A stretch of DNA of 64,000 bases, from assembly GCA_039881145.1 (NCBI GenBank), contig JAYKKI010000137.1:1910501-1974500 (forward strand), written 5' to 3'. This stretch comes from Druceiella hillmani (taxonomy: Eukaryota > Arthropoda > Insecta > Lepidoptera > Hepialidae). Below, piece by piece: positions 61,209 through 64,000 of this stretch (position 1 is its first letter; every line of letters begins with the position of its first letter). The notes beneath the pieces were generated by a model. It had not been told where the DNA came from and searched no databases. It saw only the letters and a program-made list of their open reading frames with translations. Made by a program: the position numbers and the translations under genes.

Positions 61209-62673
61209 ACACTTTTATTATTTTTTAAAATAAACTATACTAAACTTATTGTAGCGGCTAATCTTGTTGCGGGAAAAACTTTTTCAATCCCTGTATCATA
61301 CGACGCTATGGGTCCTTTGTAATATCTTTAACTTTATTCTTATTTAGTCATCTGTACATAATTACGGCGCGCTTAACTTTTCATTCTTTATTTATATATT
61401 TGAATGTTTCTATACTTGAACATTTTATACACGATAAGTAGAAATATATAAAATTAAAGACCAAAAATATTTCATTATATAAGTAATAAAAATTAAATTA
61501 GGTTGGAGAAAAATTTCTGAAATGACTTGGAAGTTATGGCTCCAATTATGTTTCTTTCGCTTTTCCAGCTTATAAACTCAAATTATATTTAAATGTTGTG
61601 AAACAAAATGCTTCTATCTACTGGTTTATATTTTTTTATTCTTTTTGTACTTTGAAATTCAATTTGATACGACTTTCTGTCATGAGAAGGTAGATTACAT
61701 TCTTCATACTACATAAAATTACTACGTAAATCGAATTTAAGTTTCATTTATAATTTTTTAAAAGGGAATTATTAATTGTAAAATTATTACTATGTTTACT
61801 CACGCCAAATATAAAATCAATATTTTTAAAAAATATTTCATTAAAATTCCCAGTAATATATTATAACTAAACATTTTAAGAAAGTTTATGAATTATAATC
61901 GGACAGGATTATCATATTATGAACACCTACAAAGTTTTTGTGTCATTTAAAATTTGATCGAATATCAAACGATTTCTGAATCTAACTAATTTATTATTAA
62001 ATGCTTTTTTTCTTAAATGGAAATAGCAACAAATAATTAGTACAAATTTAATTTTTTTATAGTTACAACGATTTCCCTTTTGTGAAAATATCGAAATTTT
62101 GCAAAAACTCAGTCCAAATTCATTTTCAACTGAGAAACTATTACGGCTATAAAATATTGTACAATTCTATTTGTTTAAAAACTTTCATCTTGTAAAATAC
62201 ACTTTCTTCTTTAAAACTTTAGGCGAAAAAGTTATTTTATTTCAGAGAAACCGGTCAAACGCGTGCCAGAACATGCTTAATGTAGCTTACCTCATTATCT
62301 ATAAATATTTCTCAAAATTGTTGGAACAAATTAATTAAAACCATTTCGTTTTAAAGTTCTACGTAAATAAAAGTACCCTGGATTATTTTCACGTATTTGG
62401 TTGACATATTTAATATGGTGAAGCCTAGTTCATATGTTATGTTAAATAGAACCTTAGTATCATATTCAAAGGCTTGAAGGATGAAAAAATATACAGTGAA
62501 ATAAAATTTTATCTTGAAATAATGAAATACCTAAATTTAGAAAATATATTAATGTGTTTAAATCATAAACACCAAATTAAAAATCATATAAAATTATTCT
62601 ATTTGCCTATCGATTTCTATAATGATTCCCAAATGTTCGGCAATTTACCCTAAAGAAGATACCTACAATATAT

Positions 62674-62744
<71 letters not shown>

Positions 62745-64000
62745 CCACACACTTGTACACAAGTAAATAAACCTCGTTTGTAACAAAATATGTACCTGGC
62801 TAAGAATATTTGGCACTTAAGGAAAATGAAATTTACGCACTTTATTTCCTATAAATTCACTATTTTAATTACCTAAAATGATTTAATTTATAATTAGAGA
62901 AAAAAACCTCTTTTAATTTGTGTGACAATTTGATTATTGAGATCAAGAGTCAAATTAAATAATTTTATTAAATTTGTAAGTTGATGTCTAAATTTTATCG
63001 AATTCGTGTGCTGCATAGAGTTTTAGGTTTTTTGTGACATCAAAATAATTTAGATATATATATTTCCTATCAAGTTGAAATTGAAATAAAGCGTTTAAAG
63101 CTCTTTGAAATAAATAACAAATGTCCTAAGCTCACATTAAGATTAATAAATCGGTTTATTAAATGGTTGAATTTGATTTCTCTTCAGATTTCTTACAAAT
63201 AACAAATTAAAACAAAATAAGACTAATTGTCCATTGTCTAAGCCAGTTTTCATAGCAGATCGAGGGCTTTTTTGATAACTTTATATGATGAACAAAATTA
63301 TATAATTGCTTCAAATTCAAGAAATTAGTTTTATTTTATTAACAAATAGAGGCCAAAAATAAATTATATTTTAGGCCATCTGATTTGTTTCACCTAGGGG
63401 TTAGTCAGAAGTACATATTTTTCAGTTTTTGTCTTTTTTCAGACATTAATTGCAACGCTCCACAATTCTTAATGTTACTTTGGATTATCGAGAGCATGCT
63501 AATGTTTTAATACATAATAATAAGGATCCAGTAATCGAACTTAATCAAAAATTAAATAAAAACCGATTCTTAAACGATGTTATGAAGGATAATTAGTTTT
63601 TCATTTTACTTACCGAATATTCCTTCGATAAAAGTTTGAAATTGTTGAATAAACAAGACGAAGTAGATTACATTAATTTAAAACAGTATGAAAATTAATT
63701 CAAATATATAACGTTGCGGACAATAAAATAATACAATGGTGCCCGTATAAATATCCTATTGAAAATACATGGTTTCACCCAAAGACGTTAAGGTAGTCAA
63801 AGGAAGCAAAGATTTTAGCAAAATATTAACTATTATCAAAGTGCTGATGCACCAGAGATTTTTTATTAAAGGCCCACTTGACAACCCTACAATAGTACAA
63901 CCCTACAATATATTTTGTAACAAAAGTAAGTGGTCGCGAGGCCATTCAGTTTACGTAAAAGTTTCACGAAAAAATTATTGAAAATTACATTTTATGTTTT
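61209..64000. other. AT-rich stretch to window end, no gene recognised
   Basis: Contains the microsatellite at 62667-62742. A frame at 63769-63981 (MVSPKDVKVVKGSKDFSKIL at its start) is unrecognised. It covers a short CCCTACAATA duplication (near 63883 and 63901) and ends just before the window edge. A small less AT-rich patch at 61255-61315 (TAGCGGCTAATCTTGTTGCG) is also unidentified. Confidence 0.55.
62667..62742. repeat. Long (TA)n microsatellite
   Basis: TATACAATATAT grading into a TA run with a single TGTA interruption near 62706. It explains the Ile/Tyr-rich minus frame at 62607-62816. Confidence 0.95.

Overview
This is eukaryotic, almost certainly arthropod (probably insect), non-coding DNA. 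It is roughly three-quarters A+T by eye and has eight long (TA)n microsatellites. It carries decayed mobile elements typical of insect genomes: Tc1/mariner, Ty1/copia, and an arthropod dispersed repeat with GTTCCGTACCTC / GTACGGAAC ends. I found no convincing intact protein-coding gene, no rRNA or tRNA, and nothing prokaryotic. The longest open frame is 117 codons with no recognisable domain. The window is best read as a large intergenic region or intron.

Layout. 1-12.3 kb is AT-rich DNA with one sharply CpG-rich block (2685-2935) that could be a promoter or 5' exon. 12.3-22 kb holds microsatellites, short tandem and inverted repeats, and two unrecognised open frames (20144-20335 and 20957-21310). 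23.4-25.4 kb holds a decayed ~46-bp minisatellite followed by three copies of a dispersed repeat. 26.4-27.2 kb is a dead mariner transposase. 28.4-29.7 kb holds two further decayed arthropod repeats. 30-47 kb is mostly plain AT-rich DNA with a 58-bp perfect palindrome, a divergent repeat pair (34.0 and 45.1 kb) and a local direct duplication (43.3 and 43.7 kb). 47.1-49.8 kb is an internally deleted minus-strand copia element with recognisable LTRs, gag, integrase tail, RT and RNase H. 50.3-53.6 kb holds more copies of the dispersed repeat and a GC-richer block. 59.2-61.2 kb is a pair of ~310-bp inverted arms, about 95% identical, around a 1.4-kb spacer.

Most interesting: seven copies of one small dispersed repeat (12.3, 23.8, 25.2 twice, 50.3 and 53.4 kb twice) together spell a type I hammerhead ribozyme with a very short helix III. 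This is the architecture described for Penelope-like elements and retrozymes. The composite has a CUGANGA core, a stem II of GTTGT/ACAAC, GAAA, a CC-TA-GG helix III, the UC cleavage site, and a helix I of CCAC/GTGG. Every copy in the window has lost at least one essential part, so these look like fossils of a ribozyme-bearing retroelement. At two loci the copies lie head to head.
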